Shown: positions 22,746-30,890, counted from the stretch's first letter. The stretch is DNA of 37,979 bases from an uncultured Collinsella sp. (GCA_902494565.1 CABUTN010000016.1:1-37979), one strand, 5' to 3'. The notes: generated by a model not told the origin, from the letters alone. Made by a program: numbers and translations.

Positions 22746-22775
22746 CCAATGGGGACAAGCATGTCCCTTAACGGT
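22746..22775. repeat. Degenerate GGGACA hairpin in the spacer between the two GGDEF genes
   Basis: GGGACA (22752-22757) pairs with TGTCCC (22762-22767) around AAGC-type loop AGCA. The outer arms are poorly conserved. It looks like a decayed member of the GGGAC repeat family. Confidence 0.4.
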
Positions 22776-22796
22776 AGCGTCCTGCGCGCGAGCGTA

Positions 22797-25514
22797 TCAA
22801 TTGTTATTGCCACCATCGAGCAATACCTCAAAATCTTCCGCCGGCATTGGGCGGTAGTAGAGGAAGCCCTGGGCGTAGCGGGCGCCCATTTGTCGTAGCA
22901 TGTTCGCCTGCTCATTTGTCTCGACGCCTTCGACCACGACGGGCAGATGGAGCGAATGCGCCATCTCGAGCATCGATGAAATGATTTGCGTGCTGCGGCC
23001 ATGATCGCCGTCGACGGGCACAAATGCGCGGTCGAGCTTGATGATGTCGACGTTGACGTTCTTGAGCATCGCGAGCGTGGACTGACCGGTGCCAAAATCG
23101 TCCATATAGGTCGAGAAGCCGCGGGCGTGCAGGTCGGCCGTCAGTTTGTCCACGGCCTCGGACTCTCCCGTATAAGCCGTCTCGGTGATCTCGATACGCA
23201 TGAGCTTGGGCGGTAGGTTGTTCTGGGCGGCAAGCGCTCCCATATATTCGGCAACGTCGCAGGCAAGGATATCCACGCGCGACACATTAAGCGAGATCGG
23301 AACCACACGAAGTCCTCGATTGATGCGTTCGCGCAGCCACGAGGCGACACCCTGCCAAATGTATTTGTCGAGCGTCACCACAAAGCCGCTTTCCTCGAGA
23401 GCGGGGATAAAGGTGGCAGGTGAAATGAGGGAGCTATCTTTGTCAATCCAGCGCGTGAGCGCCTCGGCGCCAATAATCTCGCCGGTTTTCATATCGACCT
23501 GGGGCTGCAAGTGATAGGTAATGCGACCGTTTGAGAGCGCATACTGGAATTCGGTCAGCGTGCGGTGGAACGCGACTTCGCGCTCGTACTCCGCGGGGCA
23601 GAAAATGGCAATGCGCTCCTTAAAGTCGTTTTTTGCGCGTTGATTGGTATACATGGCCTTTGCCTGCGCATCGATGGTGATTTCCTCACTGGAGTCGATG
23701 GGGTAAACGCCCATGGACGGCCAGAAGCCTACGCCGTCATCATGTCTGGCTACGGCCTCGCGAACGCGGCTATAGATTTGATGGATGGTGTTGTGCTCAA
23801 AGGGGATGAGTATGCAAAAGTCGTCTTGGCCCCAGTGCCCTGCGACGCCCATATCGCCATTCTCGATATTCTTGAGGACCGTGCCCACATCGGCGAGCAC
23901 GCGGTCGCCCTCGGCCTGGCCGTGCCATTCATTAAACAGGCGCATGTGGCCCATGTCGACCGTGGCGACGCACCAGGTGCCGTCGCGCCTTGTCTTGAGA
24001 AATGTATTGGCGCGCCGCATAAACTCACTGGGTCGATAGAGGCCCGTGAGCGAGTCGATGCGTTCGGCTATGGCGCTTTTACGCTCAGCCTCGGGTATGG
24101 GGAGGCTGTCGTTGGGAACAAGTCCGCCGGCCGTGCGAAGGCGACGGTCGAGTTCGCCTAAAACGGCGGTCGTCTGATGAGTTAAGTGCTCGTAAAAGGC
24201 CGGGACGACAAGACAGACGGGAGTAATGGTGTCGCCTGCGATTCGAATAGGAGCGAAAACGGCCTCTTTAAGGTGGCGGGTCAGTTGCTCGAATGCCTCG
24301 CGGCCCAAATCGTTGCTGAGCACGACGAACTGGACGCTTCGTGAACGGAAGACCCGGCTTCTGCCGCGGGTGATCGACAGCATGCGGCCTGCGTATTCGG
24401 CAAGCATGTTGTCGACAGCCTCGGCCCCGTAGAGCTCGTTGAGCTTTGCCGTGCCACGAACGCGCACCGCTATAAGGCCCGTCTCGCAACGGTCGCGACG
24501 GCAGGCATCGATAGCGTTGACTAGCATGCGCTGCGTTCCGAGGCCAGTGGCGGCGTCGACGGTTTCGACAAGTGAGTGGTTGACGAGCTCGCCGACGTAA
24601 AGCGAGGGGACATTTCCGTCGCCATCGATACGAAACCCGCGAACACGGCAGAGGACGTAGCCGCCGGCGGCATTGCGTACACGGTACTGCATGACTCGAC
24701 GGTGCTTGGTGCCGTTATAGACTTGGTCGATGTCGTCGATACAGGCTTCAAGGTCATCGGGATGGACGCGCGTTTTCCAGTAATCGCGGTAGTTGTCTAT
24801 ATGCTCCGAAGGAAGACCGAGATCGCGCAAGGCACCTTGCGACCAAAGGATGCGATGTTTGTCCAAGTTCTCGATAAAGAAATAACGACCTTCGTTGAGC
24901 ATCGAAAACGCGTCGAAAACGCGGTCGCTTATTTCGAAGTCGTCGGCGTGGACTTGCGTGATATTGCGTCGATCAAGGTGCATGGCATGACGTAGCTTGT
25001 AGTCGTACATGCGATGATCGGCATTGAGTGTCATACGATTGGGGGCTTCACCCAGGGCGGGGTCGGCGTGTGACACTCCGTAGCTAAACGAGTGAGGCAT
25101 CTCGGAATCGTTGTTTTTGAGCAGGATCGTTCGACAGTGTTCCAGACGTTCGGCGAGGTCGTCCTCGGTTGCAATCGTAGATAAGATGGCAAACTCATCG
25201 CCTCCCAGACGAAATGCCGCCTCGTCTACCTTCATATACAGCTTGAGATAGAGGCTTACCTGCAAGATATAGCGGTTACCTTCGTCATGTCCAAAGATGT
25301 CGTTGCAGTGCTTAAGGTTATCGATGTCGATAAAAGCCATGGTCACGGGCAGTTCCTGTTCCCAGATTTCCTCTAAGGAATGGGCAAAGCCGCCGCGGTT
25401 GCCAAGTCCGGTGAGCTGGTCGGTAAAGGCGGTCCTGATCAGATCCTCCTGACGCTCGAGAAGGTCACGGACGGTCTTTTCGAGTGTTTCGGTGTAATTG
25501 CTGTCAGTGTCCAT
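22797..25514 (-). CDS. GGDEF-PAS-GGDEF*-GGDEF*-EAL cyclic-di-GMP protein
   Basis: A 905-residue cytoplasmic protein. An intact GGDEF (RLGGDEF, about 102-108) is followed by a PAS-like domain (HPDDLEACIDDI, MQYRVRNAAGGY), a degenerate GGDEF (RSRSVQF near 390), a third GGDEF-like domain with GHWGQDDF near 560, and a C-terminal EAL domain. The EAL part has EALTRW (about 683), SLNVSR, EITETAY, DDFGTGQS, IKLDRAF and VEGVET, which are the metal and substrate residues of an active phosphodiesterase. It could therefore both make and break c-di-GMP. The start is ATG at 25514; a GTG at 25571 is possible but has no ribosome binding site. It lies upstream of its shorter paralogue on the same strand. Confidence 0.9.
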   Translation of the reverse strand: MDTDSNYTETLEKTVRDLLERQEDLIRTAFTDQLTGLGNRGGFAHSLEEIWEQELPVTMAFIDIDNLKHCNDIFGHDEGNRYILQVSLYLKLYMKVDEAAFRLGGDEFAILSTIATEDDLAERLEHCRTILLKNNDSEMPHSFSYGVSHADPALGEAPNRMTLNADHRMYDYKLRHAMHLDRRNITQVHADDFEISDRVFDAFSMLNEGRYFFIENLDKHRILWSQGALRDLGLPSEHIDNYRDYWKTRVHPDDLEACIDDIDQVYNGTKHRRVMQYRVRNAAGGYVLCRVRGFRIDGDGNVPSLYVGELVNHSLVETVDAATGLGTQRMLVNAIDACRRDRCETGLIAVRVRGTAKLNELYGAEAVDNMLAEYAGRMLSITRGRSRVFRSRSVQFVVLSNDLGREAFEQLTRHLKEAVFAPIRIAGDTITPVCLVVPAFYEHLTHQTTAVLGELDRRLRTAGGLVPNDSLPIPEAERKSAIAERIDSLTGLYRPSEFMRRANTFLKTRRDGTWCVATVDMGHMRLFNEWHGQAEGDRVLADVGTVLKNIENGDMGVAGHWGQDDFCILIPFEHNTIHQIYSRVREAVARHDDGVGFWPSMGVYPIDSSEEITIDAQAKAMYTNQRAKNDFKERIAIFCPAEYEREVAFHRTLTEFQYALSNGRITYHLQPQVDMKTGEIIGAEALTRWIDKDSSLISPATFIPALEESGFVVTLDKYIWQGVASWLRERINRGLRVVPISLNVSRVDILACDVAEYMGALAAQNNLPPKLMRIEITETAYTGESEAVDKLTADLHARGFSTYMDDFGTGQSTLAMLKNVNVDIIKLDRAFVPVDGDHGRSTQIISSMLEMAHSLHLPVVVEGVETNEQANMLRQMGARYAQGFLYYRPMPAEDFEVLLDGGNNN

Positions 25515-25840
25515 GTTGTAAGCGGCTTTCTGAGGACGGGGCGGATTGCGTCGGGCGAGCTCGTTGTGCACACGCGTTGTCGTTCAGCGCCTTGCGTGTA
25601 TCCAGGCCCCCGCCTTGCTGCGTTGCTGGGCTAATTTTTCGGCTAGCGTTCGCCGTTGATAACTGCTGAGTAGTATGAACAGCAGTATATGATTGTATAC
25701 GGGCACCCATGCTGCGGGAGGATATTATTCGCCAAACAGTGGCGCGACAATGCGATGTTCGATGAAAAAATGCAACTGAGACGATATATGTTGACGGGTA
25801 TACTTGTCTCGGTTTAAATCGCAGAAACGGAGATGGTCGT
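25515..25840. promoter_or_regulatory. Divergent spacer between the GGDEF-EAL and patatin genes
   Basis: No gene is seen. The stretch around 25670-25800 is A+T-rich, with several TATACT/TATGAT-like boxes: GAGTAGTATGAACAG and GATTGTATACGGG for the minus strand, and GGGTATACTTGTC near 25797-25809 for the plus strand. Exact promoters could not be fixed because no -35 box stands out. Confidence 0.3.
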
Positions 25841-26710
25841 ATGGCGCAGCCAGATACGACGCGCACGGTGGGGCTTGCACTCGAGGGAGGCGGCTACCGC
25901 GGTATGTATACGGCGGGCGTGCTCGACGTATGGATGGAGCACGGCTTAACTTGCGACCATATGGTGGGTGTCTCGGCGGGCGCGGCGTTTGGCTACAACT
26001 TTAAATCGCGCCAGATCGGTCGCGCCATTCGTTACAACAAGGCCTATTGCGCCGACAAGCGCTATGCGAGCGTGACGAGCTGGTTGCGAACCGGAGACAT
26101 GTTCAATGCCGATTTTGCCTATCACGAGGTGCCCATCGAGCGCGATCCCATCGACCTGGAGACATATCGTGCCTGCCCCATGCGGTTTACGTGCGTGTGT
26201 ACCGATATCGAGACGGGCAAGGCCGTCTATCACGATTTGCCGTATGGTGACGAGCGCGATATCGAGTGGATCCGGGCGTCGTCGGCGATTCCCGTGGCGA
26301 CGCGTCCTGTCGCCATTGAGGGCCGCAAGTACCTAGATGGCGGCGTGGCTGATTCCATTCCCAGCGCTTGGCTGTTTGCGCAGGGCTATGACCGCAACGT
26401 GGTGGTGCTGACGCAGCCGGCGGGCTTTATAAAGCAGCCCAACAGCGTGATGCCCATGCTGCGTCGCGCGTATCGCCGCTATCCGGAGTTTGTTGCGGCG
26501 CTTGAGCATCGGCATGAGGCCTACAATGCCGCGCTCGACGACTTGGCGCGCCGCGAGACGGCCGGCGAGGTTTTTGTAGTGCGTCCGAGCGAATCGGTGA
26601 AGGTGCCGTCGCTGTGCCGCGAGCCCGATGAGCTCGAGCGCATCTATCAGATCGGCCGTCGCGATGCAGGGGCGACTTTGCCGGCGTTGGAAGCGTATCT
26701 GGCGGAGTAG
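25841..26710 (+). CDS. Patatin-like phospholipase
   Basis: A 289-residue serine acyl-hydrolase of the bacterial patatin family (YjjU/RssA-like). The oxyanion loop is GGGYRGMY (16-23), the nucleophile Ser45 lies in GVSAG, and the catalytic Asp is in DGG near residue 166; these are the Ser-Asp dyad of the family. There is no signal peptide or membrane anchor, so it is cytoplasmic or peripheral. The start is ATG at 25841 after GGAGATGG. The substrate, phospholipid or other ester, is not determined. Two 46-bp hairpins lie just past its stop. Confidence 0.9.
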   Translation: MAQPDTTRTVGLALEGGGYRGMYTAGVLDVWMEHGLTCDHMVGVSAGAAFGYNFKSRQIGRAIRYNKAYCADKRYASVTSWLRTGDMFNADFAYHEVPIERDPIDLETYRACPMRFTCVCTDIETGKAVYHDLPYGDERDIEWIRASSAIPVATRPVAIEGRKYLDGGVADSIPSAWLFAQGYDRNVVVLTQPAGFIKQPNSVMPMLRRAYRRYPEFVAALEHRHEAYNAALDDLARRETAGEVFVVRPSESVKVPSLCREPDELERIYQIGRRDAGATLPALEAYLAE

Positions 26711-26720
26711 GGGCCGCGGC

Positions 26721-26829
26721 GGAAAGTTCATCCCGGAATATGTGTTCAGACTGGGATGCAGTTTCCCACTGCCCCTCTATACGGAAAGCGCATCCCGGAA
26801 TGGAGGTCCAAACTGGGATGCGCTTTCCG
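26721..26829. repeat. Two tandem 46-bp hairpin repeats
   Basis: Unit A (26721-26766) and unit B (26783-26828) share the layout GGAAAG..CATCCCGGAA, a loop, then CTGGGATGC..TTTCC. Their starts are 62 bp apart. Unit B is perfect over 15 bp (26782-26796 with 26815-26829); unit A has two mismatches in its arms. The unit B loop contains GGAGGTCCAAAC, close to GGAGGTCAAAAAC in the 80-bp array upstream of prfC. They lie between the convergent patatin and thiE genes. Confidence 0.8.
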
Positions 26830-26872
26830 CTATTGAAGATATGAGGATGCGAATCAGCTGCTCGGCTTATGT

Positions 26873-27568
26873 CTATGCCTGCTGCCAGGTGTCGACGAGC
26901 TCCTTGGCTGCGGCGTGGGGGTCGTCGGCGCTGCAGACGGCGCTCACCACAAAGAAGCCATCGACGCCGGTGGCCTTGAGCTGCGGCAGGTCGGCCGTCT
27001 TAACGCCGCCGCCCACCACGATGGGCACGGGGCTTGCCGCGTGGAGTGCGGCCAGATCCTCAAAGCTTTTGGTGATGATGGAGCCATCGGCTGCGCGTCC
27101 GCAGTCGCGCTTGGTCTCGGTCTCGTGCAGCGGGCCTACGCCTAGGTAGTCGACCAGGCTCATGTCGGCGGTCTTGACGTACTCGAGCATCTCCTCGCAG
27201 CGGGCCGAAAGACCCACAATGGCATCGGGGCCCAAAAGTTTGCGGCAGACCTCGACGGGAATATCGCTCTGGCCCACGTGTACGCCATCGACAGCGATGC
27301 CCTGCTCGCGCGCGGCGAGCACGCAGTCAAGGCGGTCGTCGATCAGTAGGGCGACCTGACCGGTCTTGCCGGCCTGCGCGATTGCCTGCGCGGCGTCGCC
27401 GGTCAGCGCAATGATCTCGCGGGCGCTTGCAACCTTGGAGCGCACCTGGATGCAGGTAAAGCCGGCGTCGAGCGCCTGCGCCACCACATCGCCCACGGGG
27501 CGCCCCAGCGTGTTTTCGGGGCCGAGTACCAGATAGGCCGAGATATCAAGGTTGTCGCGGATGCTCAT
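26873..27568 (-). CDS. thiE: Thiamine-phosphate synthase
   Basis: Joins hydroxymethylpyrimidine diphosphate and thiazole phosphate to make thiamine phosphate. The 231-residue TIM-barrel protein has YLVLGPEN, QVRSK, LLIDDRLD, GVHVGQSDIP, GLSARCEEM, DYLGVGPLHETETK and PIVVGGGV, all in family order. The diphosphate-contacting VGPLHET and GGGV loops are present. The start is ATG at 27568 with AGGAGG upstream; it overlaps the thiamine-binding protein stop by 4 bp (ATGA), so translation is coupled. It is the last gene of the TPP-regulated operon. thiD is not in the operon, so pyrimidine phosphorylation must come from elsewhere. Confidence 0.93.
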   Translation of the reverse strand: MSIRDNLDISAYLVLGPENTLGRPVGDVVAQALDAGFTCIQVRSKVASAREIIALTGDAAQAIAQAGKTGQVALLIDDRLDCVLAAREQGIAVDGVHVGQSDIPVEVCRKLLGPDAIVGLSARCEEMLEYVKTADMSLVDYLGVGPLHETETKRDCGRAADGSIITKSFEDLAALHAASPVPIVVGGGVKTADLPQLKATGVDGFFVVSAVCSADDPHAAAKELVDTWQQA

Positions 27569-27906
27569 CGTGCTTCCTCCTGCTTTTTGATCTGTGCTTC
27601 CATGCGCTCGAGCTTGCCGGTCATGGTGTCGGTAAATCCGGGTCGAATATCGGCTTTGAGCACGACTTCGGTGCGGATGCCCTTGCTCGCCAACACAAAG
27701 GTTGCGTCGCGCACGACCTGCATGACCTCGTCCCAGTCGCCCTCGATCTCGGTGAACATCGAGGTGGTGCGGTTGGGAAGGCCGCTCTCGCGAATGACGC
27801 GCACGACCTCGGCGACCTCGGCGGACAGCTCGTCGCCGGTGCCGCATGGGGCGATGGCCACGGCGACGAGCGTGTTCATGCCGGCATTGGTTGCGGGCTC
27901 GGACAT
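27565..27906 (-). CDS. Thiamine-binding protein, MTH1187/YkoF family (DUF77)
   Basis: A 113-residue cytoplasmic protein. The sequence VAVAIAPCGTGDELSAEVAEVVRVIRESGLPNR, with an early TTSMFTEIEGDWDEVMQVVRDA, matches the MTH1187/YkoF-like family, whose ferredoxin-like fold binds thiamine or its pyrimidine half. The C-terminal helix is rich in charged residues (MEAQIKKQEEAR). It starts 3 bp after thiM and overlaps thiE by 4 bp, so all three are one transcriptional unit. It probably binds or shuttles a thiamine intermediate for the pathway; that is inference from context. Confidence 0.85.
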   Translation of the reverse strand: MSEPATNAGMNTLVAVAIAPCGTGDELSAEVAEVVRVIRESGLPNRTTSMFTEIEGDWDEVMQVVRDATFVLASKGIRTEVVLKADIRPGFTDTMTGKLERMEAQIKKQEEAR

Positions 27907-27909
27907 GGC

Positions 27910-28749
27910 TTATGCCTCCTCGAGCTCGAGTTGGTTATCGGCGATGTCCTGGGCGGTCGCGCGGTAGAGCTCGTCGATAAAGGCGACCTTAAAGCTTGCC
28001 GGGGCATCGGCGACGGCGGCGGCACGCGTGCCGGCAACGTTGTAGACGGCGGTGCCGCAGACGGCTGCCGTAAACGGGTCGGCGGCGCAGGCGTACACGG
28101 CCAGCACGCCGCCCTGCGAGCAGCCGCAGCCGGTGATCTTGGACATGAGCGGGCTGCCGCCGTGGGACTTGGCCACGGTCGTGCCGTCGGTAATCAGGTC
28201 GACTTCGCCCGAGACGACCACGGCGCCGCCGGTGTAGCGGGCGAGCGCCACGGCGGCATCGCGGGCGGCGTCGACCGTGTCGGTGGTATCGACGCCGCGT
28301 ACGCGGCTCAGATCGGCCGCCTCGCCCTCAAGACCCCACAGGCCGGCGAGCGCAATGATCTCGGAGGCATTGCCGCGCACGATGGCGGGCTTGTACTGCT
28401 TGAGCTCGTTTACCAGCTGGGTGCGCAGGCTACCGATGCCCAGGCCCACCGGATCGAGCACCCAGGGCTTGCCGGCGTCGTGTGCCGCCTTGGCCGCTCG
28501 GGGAATCGTCTGCTCGTAGATGGGGAAGAGCGTGCCCATATTGAGATAGATGGCGCCGCCGCCGGCAACGAGTGCCTCGCCTTCGTCGGGCAGATAGACC
28601 ATGGCGGCCGATCCGCCCACGGCGAGCTGTGCGTTGGCGACAAAGTCGATCGTCACCGTGTTGGTGATGGAGCCGGCCATCGGATTGGTGGCGCGAATCT
28701 CCTCCACGGCCTTGACCATATGCTGCTTAAGCTGTTCCGAATCAATCAC
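27910..28749 (-). CDS. thiM: Hydroxyethylthiazole kinase
   Basis: Phosphorylates the salvaged thiazole 4-methyl-5-(2-hydroxyethyl)thiazole. The 279-residue ribokinase-like protein shows GGGAIYLNMGTL, WVLDPVGLGIGSLR, RGNASEI (substrate/ATP loop), VVVSGEVDLI and the anion-hole motif TGCGCSQGG; families usually have GTGC here, so Cys-Gly-Cys is a small variation. The start is GTG at 28749, eight bases after AAGGAGG; an overlapping ATG in another frame runs into a stop at once. It is the first gene of the operon and lies downstream of a TPP riboswitch. Confidence 0.93.
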   Translation of the reverse strand: MIDSEQLKQHMVKAVEEIRATNPMAGSITNTVTIDFVANAQLAVGGSAAMVYLPDEGEALVAGGGAIYLNMGTLFPIYEQTIPRAAKAAHDAGKPWVLDPVGLGIGSLRTQLVNELKQYKPAIVRGNASEIIALAGLWGLEGEAADLSRVRGVDTTDTVDAARDAAVALARYTGGAVVVSGEVDLITDGTTVAKSHGGSPLMSKITGCGCSQGGVLAVYACAADPFTAAVCGTAVYNVAGTRAAAVADAPASFKVAFIDELYRATAQDIADNQLELEEA

Positions 28750-28771
28750 TGCACATGCCTCCTTGGCATAG

Positions 28772-28802
28772 AAAAGGGGCGCTGTGCATAGACAGCGCCC
28801 CT
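28772..28802 (-). terminator. Riboswitch expression-platform terminator
   Basis: On the minus strand AGGGGCGCTGT and ACAGCGCCCCT form a perfect 11-bp stem with a 6-base loop, followed by TTTTC. It lies between the TPP aptamer and the thiM ribosome binding site, so thiamine diphosphate binding would favour termination before thiM. Confidence 0.9.
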
Positions 28803-28812
28803 GTAAAGGCGG

Positions 28813-28906
28813 CATGCTCCCTACGCCAGCATTAACTGACAGGTTCAAAGGATTGGGCCCCATGCCCTCTCAGCCTTGTGGTTTGCACCGCCGGCACTCC
28901 CGCATC
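28813..28906 (-). promoter_or_regulatory. TPP riboswitch (thi-box)
   Basis: Read on the minus strand, the aptamer has the 5' arm GATGCGGGAGTGCC, the thi-box GGCTGAGAGGG, the second conserved block CCTTTGAACCTGTCAG and TTAATGCTGGCGTAGGGA, then GCAT closing P1 with the ATGC of the 5' end. These are the standard conserved blocks in order. An intrinsic terminator follows directly. A candidate -10 (TAGTAT, 28928-28923) lies just upstream; its -35 would fall inside a hairpin repeat. Confidence 0.95.
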
Positions 28907-28932
28907 GAATCTGTTGTTCCCTATACTAGCGC

Positions 28933-29034
28933 ACCTGCCAAAAAGGGACAGGTTTATTTTGGCAGGTAACAACTGGGACTTTGCGTTTTCCCAGATGAAA
29001 CCTGCCGAAATAAACCTGTCCCTTTTTGGCAGGT
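28933..29034. repeat. Inverted pair of 35-bp hairpin repeats
   Basis: 28933-28967 and 29000-29034 are reverse complements at 34 of 35 positions. Each is itself a hairpin: in the first, ACCTGCCAAAA pairs with TTTTGGCAGGT around AGGGACAGGTTTA. A third copy in the first orientation is at 8287. The pair lies between the TPP riboswitch promoter region and the HAD gene. Confidence 0.85.
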
Positions 29035-29037
29035 CGG

Positions 29038-29043
29038 TACAAT
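29038..29043 (+). promoter_or_regulatory. Candidate -10 for the HAD-LysR genes
   Basis: TACAAT lies 32 bases before the HAD start and 3 bases beyond the repeat. A -35 would fall inside the repeat arm and is not convincing. Confidence 0.3.
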
Positions 29044-29074
29044 AGATGGGATTAAGAATGACCGAGGGGACTCT

Positions 29075-29983
29075 ATGATCAAACTTGTGCTGACCGATAT
29101 GGACGATACACTGATTCCAGCCGGGCATGACGGCGCCAGCGACTACGCCATTGAGGGTATTCATGCCATGCAGGCGGCGGGTTTGCACTTTGGGCCGGTT
29201 TCGGGTCGTCAGCCGTCCGCGATGGGCTGGATGTTCAAAAACCGTTCCGGGTGTTATTCGACCGGTGCGTTCTGTAACGGCCAGGTGATGTTTGTTGACG
29301 GCGAAGTAGTCGCCTCGCGCGCAATCGACAACGATGCTCTGATGCGTTTGGCCGACTATCTGGAGCAAGAGACCGACGATACATTTCTAAAAGTCTACAG
29401 CCTGGGCGATGACTTTTGGGGCAACGATGCCCATTGTGTGACGAGTGACCCCGAGCGCGTTCGTCGCGCCATGGAGTCGGGCGGCAACGCGTGGCTCAAA
29501 GGCGAAGAGGCCCCATGTCGTCCCGTCGTCGATGACGCGTCGGTGTTTAAGGCGAATATCTGGAGTGCCCGTTCGCGTGAGGAGCTCGCGGAGCTACGTG
29601 AGCGCGTTGCCGCTGAGGTGCCGGAACTCTCGCTTGTGTTTCCCAACAACCGAGTGCGCCTGTTCGACATCCTTCCGGCTGGTTGGGACAAGGGCTGCGC
29701 TGCGCTGGAGCTGGCGCGCGCTTTGGGCCTGACGCCCGACGAGGTGGCCGTATTCGGCGATTCTGATAACGATTTGCCCATGATCGATGCCGTTCCTAAC
29801 TCCGTTGCAGTCGCCAATGCCAACGAGGCCGTCACGGCTGCCGCACGCTGGCATATCGGCGCTGCGGCAGATGATGCGGTTGCCGGGGCTCTGCATCAGA
29901 TTGCCGCCTGCGCCGCGACGGGGGAGATGCCGTCGTTTATGCGTCAAATGGACGCGGCAGGTTTTGGCGTCACGAACGTCTAG
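29075..29983 (+). CDS. HAD superfamily hydrolase, Cof type
   Basis: A 302-residue phosphatase of the Cof/YbiV subfamily. The catalytic motif I is DMDDT (Asp8 and Asp10), motif II is PVSGRQPSA, and motif IV GDSDNDLPMI lies at about 228-237; the cap domain between them is the Cof-type alpha/beta cap. Such enzymes remove phosphate from sugar phosphates, FMN or pyridoxal phosphate, but the substrate is not readable. The start is ATG at 29075, preceded by GAGGGG. It runs 10 bp into the LysR gene, so they are probably one operon. Confidence 0.93.
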   Translation: MIKLVLTDMDDTLIPAGHDGASDYAIEGIHAMQAAGLHFGPVSGRQPSAMGWMFKNRSGCYSTGAFCNGQVMFVDGEVVASRAIDNDALMRLADYLEQETDDTFLKVYSLGDDFWGNDAHCVTSDPERVRRAMESGGNAWLKGEEAPCRPVVDDASVFKANIWSARSREELAELRERVAAEVPELSLVFPNNRVRLFDILPAGWDKGCAALELARALGLTPDEVAVFGDSDNDLPMIDAVPNSVAVANANEAVTAAARWHIGAAADDAVAGALHQIAACAATGEMPSFMRQMDAAGFGVTNV

Positions 29984-29993
29984 GGAGAAGGCT

Positions 29994-30890
29994 ATGAAGC
30001 TTCAGCAGCTCAGATATGTTGTTAAGGTTGCCGAATGCGGTAGCATCACCGAGGCCTCGCGCCGGCTCTTTGTGTCGCAGCCCTCGATTACCGCGTCGAT
30101 TCGCGATCTCGAAAACGAGATGGGTGTGCATATCTTTGAGCGCACCAACAAGGGCGTCATTGTGTCCGAGGAAGGCGAGACCTTCTTGGGCTACGCGCGC
30201 CAGGTGCTCGACCAGGCCGACCTGCTCGAGGGCAAGTACAAAGGCACGTCCGAGCAGGTGCCGCACTTTAGTGTGAGCTGCCAGCATTATTCCTTTGCCA
30301 TTAATGCGTTTGTCGATGTGATCCGCGAGTTCGATGCCGCGCGCTACGACTTTACCCTGCGCGAGGAGCAGACCCACGAAATTATCGAGGATGTCGCGCA
30401 TATGAAAAGCGAACTCGGCATCCTGTATCTGTCGGAGCACAATCGCGAGGTCATCGAGCGCATGCTTGCCGCCAACGAGCTCGTGTTCGAAGGGCTCTTC
30501 TGCGCCACGCCGCATGTCTTCGTCTGCGCCGACCATCCGCTGGCGGGCCGCTCCAGCGTGACGCTCGAGGATCTGGAAGACTACCCGTTCCTGTCCTACG
30601 AACAGGGCAGCTACAACTCGTTTTACTATTCCGAGGAGCTGACCTCGACGTTCGAGCGTCGCAAAAATATCCGCGTGCGCGACCGTGCGACGTTGTTCAA
30701 TTTGGCCATGGGCCTCAACGGCTACACGGTATGCTCGGGCGTGATCAGCCACGAGCTCAACGGCCCCGGCATTATCTCGATTCCGCTCGACGTGGACGAG
30801 TACATGGAGATTGGCATCATCACGCGCAAGAACACGACGCTCACGCGCTACGGTCGGGCCTATATCGACGCGATTCGTCAGCATATCTAG
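29994..30890 (+). CDS. LysR-type transcriptional regulator
   Basis: A 298-residue regulator. Residues 1-60 form the LysR winged helix (LQQLRYVVKVAECGSITEASRRLFVSQ, then SITASIRDLENEMGVHIFER). The rest is the two-lobed effector-binding domain, with HPLAGRSSVTLEDLEDYPF as the hinge-like segment. The start is ATG at 29994 with GGGAGAAG upstream; a longer frame beginning at 29787 overlaps the HAD gene and is not used. The next gene on the same strand is a methionine-synthase-like enzyme, and a palindrome lies between them, so control of that gene is inferred (compare MetR and metE in other bacteria). The effector is unknown. Confidence 0.9.
   Translation: MKLQQLRYVVKVAECGSITEASRRLFVSQPSITASIRDLENEMGVHIFERTNKGVIVSEEGETFLGYARQVLDQADLLEGKYKGTSEQVPHFSVSCQHYSFAINAFVDVIREFDAARYDFTLREEQTHEIIEDVAHMKSELGILYLSEHNREVIERMLAANELVFEGLFCATPHVFVCADHPLAGRSSVTLEDLEDYPFLSYEQGSYNSFYYSEELTSTFERRKNIRVRDRATLFNLAMGLNGYTVCSGVISHELNGPGIISIPLDVDEYMEIGIITRKNTTLTRYGRAYIDAIRQHI

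Noticed and set aside
29787..30890. Longer start for the LysR protein
   Set aside because: The extension overlaps the HAD gene and lacks a ribosome binding site; ATG 29994 has GGGAGAAG and begins the LysR domain exactly.
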